Shown here: one piece after another, positions 62,739-64,000 of the stretch
Numbering within the stretch: the first letter of the stretch is position 1
Layout of the letters: every line of letters starts with the position of its first letter
DNA from: Streptomyces sindenensis
Lineage (GTDB): Bacteria > Actinomycetota > Actinomycetes > Streptomycetales > Streptomycetaceae
Assembly (NCBI RefSeq): GCF_014649035.1
Contig: NZ_BMSG01000003.1
Span: 1 to 64,000 of the forward strand
DNA: 64,000 nucleotides
Direction: 5' to 3'
The notes under the pieces: generated by a model
What the model saw: the letters and a program-made list of their open reading frames with translations, nothing else
What the model was told of the DNA's origin: nothing
The model's database searches: none
Translations under genes and position numbers: made by a program

Positions 62739-63296
62739 ATGGTCGCCCCCGCACTCCGCCCCGTCCGCCCCGCCGTACTCGCCGACGACGACGCACTCGC
62801 CGAGCTCGACCGGTCCACCTGGTCGACGCTGCACGCGGTCCTGCCGAGGCCGGCGCCTCCGTACGAGCCCTTCTTCGACGCGGGGCACGGGCCGGAGGAC
62901 TTCCTCGTGGTGGAGGCGGAGCAGGCGGACGGTCAGGTGGGTATCGCCGGGTACATCCGGCTCGTCCCGCCCACACCCCTCGCCTCCAACGCCCACGTCC
63001 GCCAGATACGGGGGCTCGCCGTGGCGACCTGGGCGCGCGGGGCCGGGGCGGGGCGGACCCTGGTGCGGGCCGCGTGCGCCGAGGCCCGCCGGCAGGGCGC
63101 CAACCGGATCACCCTGCGGGTGCTCGGCCACAACACCCCCGCCCGCGCCCTCTACGCCTCCGAGGGCTTCGCCGTCGAAGGGGTGCTGCCCGGCGAGTTC
63201 TTCCTGAACGGGCGTTACGTCGACGACGTCTGCATGGGCCGTTCGCTCGGCCCCGACGGCCCCGACGGCCCCGACGGCCCCGACGGCCCCGCCTGA
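62739..63296 (+). CDS. GNAT-family N-acetyltransferase
   Basis: 185 residues from ATG 62739. The acetyl-CoA site is recognisable in QIRGLAVATWARGAGAGRTL, followed by GHNTPARALYASEGFAVEGV and the C-terminal strand FFLNGRYVDDVCMGRSL. The tail is a GPDGPDG repeat made of identical 9-base units (GGCCCCGAC), prone to length change. The acceptor is unknown. Confidence 0.82.
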   Translation: MVAPALRPVRPAVLADDDALAELDRSTWSTLHAVLPRPAPPYEPFFDAGHGPEDFLVVEAEQADGQVGIAGYIRLVPPTPLASNAHVRQIRGLAVATWARGAGAGRTLVRAACAEARRQGANRITLRVLGHNTPARALYASEGFAVEGVLPGEFFLNGRYVDDVCMGRSLGPDGPDGPDGPDGPA

Positions 63297-63306
63297 GCAC
63301 CGGGCG

Positions 63307-63831
63307 TCACCGCGGCCCGAAGCGGTCCCACAGCTCGGGGAAGCGGGCGGCGAGCGCCTCCTCGTCCTCGAAGTCGACCGGCGAGCCCAGGGGCTCGGCG
63401 GGCTGCGGCGGCAGTCCCAGTTCCGGTGCGACCACCCCGGTGAGCTGCTCGTACGCCTCGTCGGCCGCGTAGCCCAGCTCCTCGCCGTCCCCGTCGATCT
63501 CCTCGTCGAAGTCGTCCAGCAGCTCCGCCAGGGCGTCCGGGTCGTGCAGCGCCCCCTCGAAGACCTCCCGGCCCTGGCCGATCAGCCAACAGCGGAACCA
63601 GTCGAACGCGTCGTCGCTCGCCCCGCCCAGCAGCACGGCCGCGGCGCCCCACAGATCCCAGGCGTAGGCGCGGTTGTAGCGGGCCTCGAAGTGCCGGGCG
63701 AAGTCCAGCACGGAATCGGGATCGAGCTGCGTCAGCCGTTCCACCATCAGGTCGGCATGGTCCTCGGGGTCGCCCTCGGCGGCCTCGCGGGTGCTGTCGA
63801 TGATCTCCCAGAATTCCGTTTCGTCCATCAC
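63307..63831 (-). CDS. DUF4240-domain protein
   Basis: 174 residues from ATG 63831 (a second ATG follows directly). The start MDETEFWEIIDSTREAAEGD and the string AYAWDLWGAAAVLLGGASDD match the DUF4240 family, small acidic proteins often found in actinobacteria and in polymorphic-toxin neighbourhoods. Function unknown. It ends convergently with the GNAT gene, 10 bp apart. Confidence 0.8.
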   Translation of the reverse strand: MMDETEFWEIIDSTREAAEGDPEDHADLMVERLTQLDPDSVLDFARHFEARYNRAYAWDLWGAAAVLLGGASDDAFDWFRCWLIGQGREVFEGALHDPDALAELLDDFDEEIDGDGEELGYAADEAYEQLTGVVAPELGLPPQPAEPLGSPVDFEDEEALAARFPELWDRFGPR

Positions 63832-63890
63832 GGGTCCAGCATCCAGCCTGCCGGGGGCTCCCGCACGCGCAGACGCCGAATTGAAGCCTT

Positions 63891-64000
63891 TCAGCGATAC
63901 AGCTCGCGCAGGCGTTCGGCCGCTTCGGTGAACCGCGCCCGCAGCTCCTCGGGCGCCACCACCTCCAACTCGGGTCCCAGCGCCAGCAGCTGGCCGTACG
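63891..64000 (-). CDS. C-terminal end of a WYL/YafY-type regulator (partial)
   Basis: The minus-strand frame ending at the TGA in 63891-63893 reads YGQLLALGPELEVVAPEELR and then ARFTEAAERLRELYR. This is typical of the last residues (WCX segment) of HTH-WYL regulators. The rest of the gene lies beyond the right edge, so start and ligand domain cannot be judged. Confidence 0.65.
   Translation of the reverse strand, partial: YGQLLALGPELEVVAPEELRARFTEAAERLRELYR

Overview
The window looks like a core stretch of a Streptomyces chromosome. Base composition is very high in G+C, nearly every gene ends its codons in G or C, GTG starts and GTGA/ATGA overlaps are frequent, and the gene set is typical of the genus: two glutamine synthetases (glnA and the eukaryote-like glnII), the adenylyltransferase glnE, a maltose ABC operon with a LacI-type regulator, a secreted amylase and amylopullulanase, and lipA/lipB. 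From memory, the order glnE - mal - aml - glnII - glnA - RDD protein - lipA - lipB follows the S. coelicolor chromosome around SCO2190-SCO2235; no search was run.

Layout. 1-0.9 kb: remains of a lasso-peptide locus on the minus strand. The precursor encodes a core that I recognise as albusnodin-like, but it is broken by one extra base, and the cyclase is cut just before its ATP-binding loop by what looks like the end of an insertion sequence. 0.9-3.3 kb: an HATPase-type protein and a divergent XRE/TPR regulator. 3.3-7.6 kb: a HemK-like methyltransferase behind a structured leader, then glnE. 7.7-24.1 kb: a PAP2 membrane protein and a starch/maltose regulon (malR, malEFG, aglA, a second MalR paralogue, alpha-amylase with CBM20, two-catalytic-domain amylopullulanase), with MalR-like palindromes in front of malE and the amylase. 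24.1-39.2 kb: regulators and accessory enzymes: STAND ATPase, iron-box-controlled DUF2470 protein, TetR/reductase/hydrolase cassette next to an 85-bp MITE-like palindrome, methyltransferase, lipoprotein, DUF1996 secreted protein, AhpD-MarR pair, two-component system divergent from an MMPL transporter, and an orphan winged-helix protein.

39.2-53.7 kb: glnII and glnA, each with a GlnR-type box of 11-bp periodicity, bracket accessory genes. These include a paired Ro60-like vWA protein and a Fis-HTH protein (the best candidate here for an undescribed system), an oxidoreductase, a MocR regulator with an AhpD-like target, ArsC, a DppA-type aminopeptidase, a chloramphenicol phosphotransferase homologue, a GNAT and a cupin. 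53.8-64 kb: RDD and DUF4191 membrane proteins, lipA and lipB (lipoate synthesis and transfer), a regulator, an amine-oxidase-like flavoprotein, a TIGR01777 epimerase-like protein, a GNAT, a DUF4240 protein and the C-terminus of a WYL-type regulator cut by the window edge.

How the parts work together. Extracellular amylase and amylopullulanase make maltodextrins, MalEFG import them and AglA cleaves them to glucose, under two MalR-type repressors. GlnA/GlnII assimilate ammonia, GlnE modifies GlnA, and GlnR probably controls both synthetase genes. Three intergenic regions carry unrelated tandem arrays with the same 22-24 bp unit length. No rRNA, tRNA or CRISPR array was seen.
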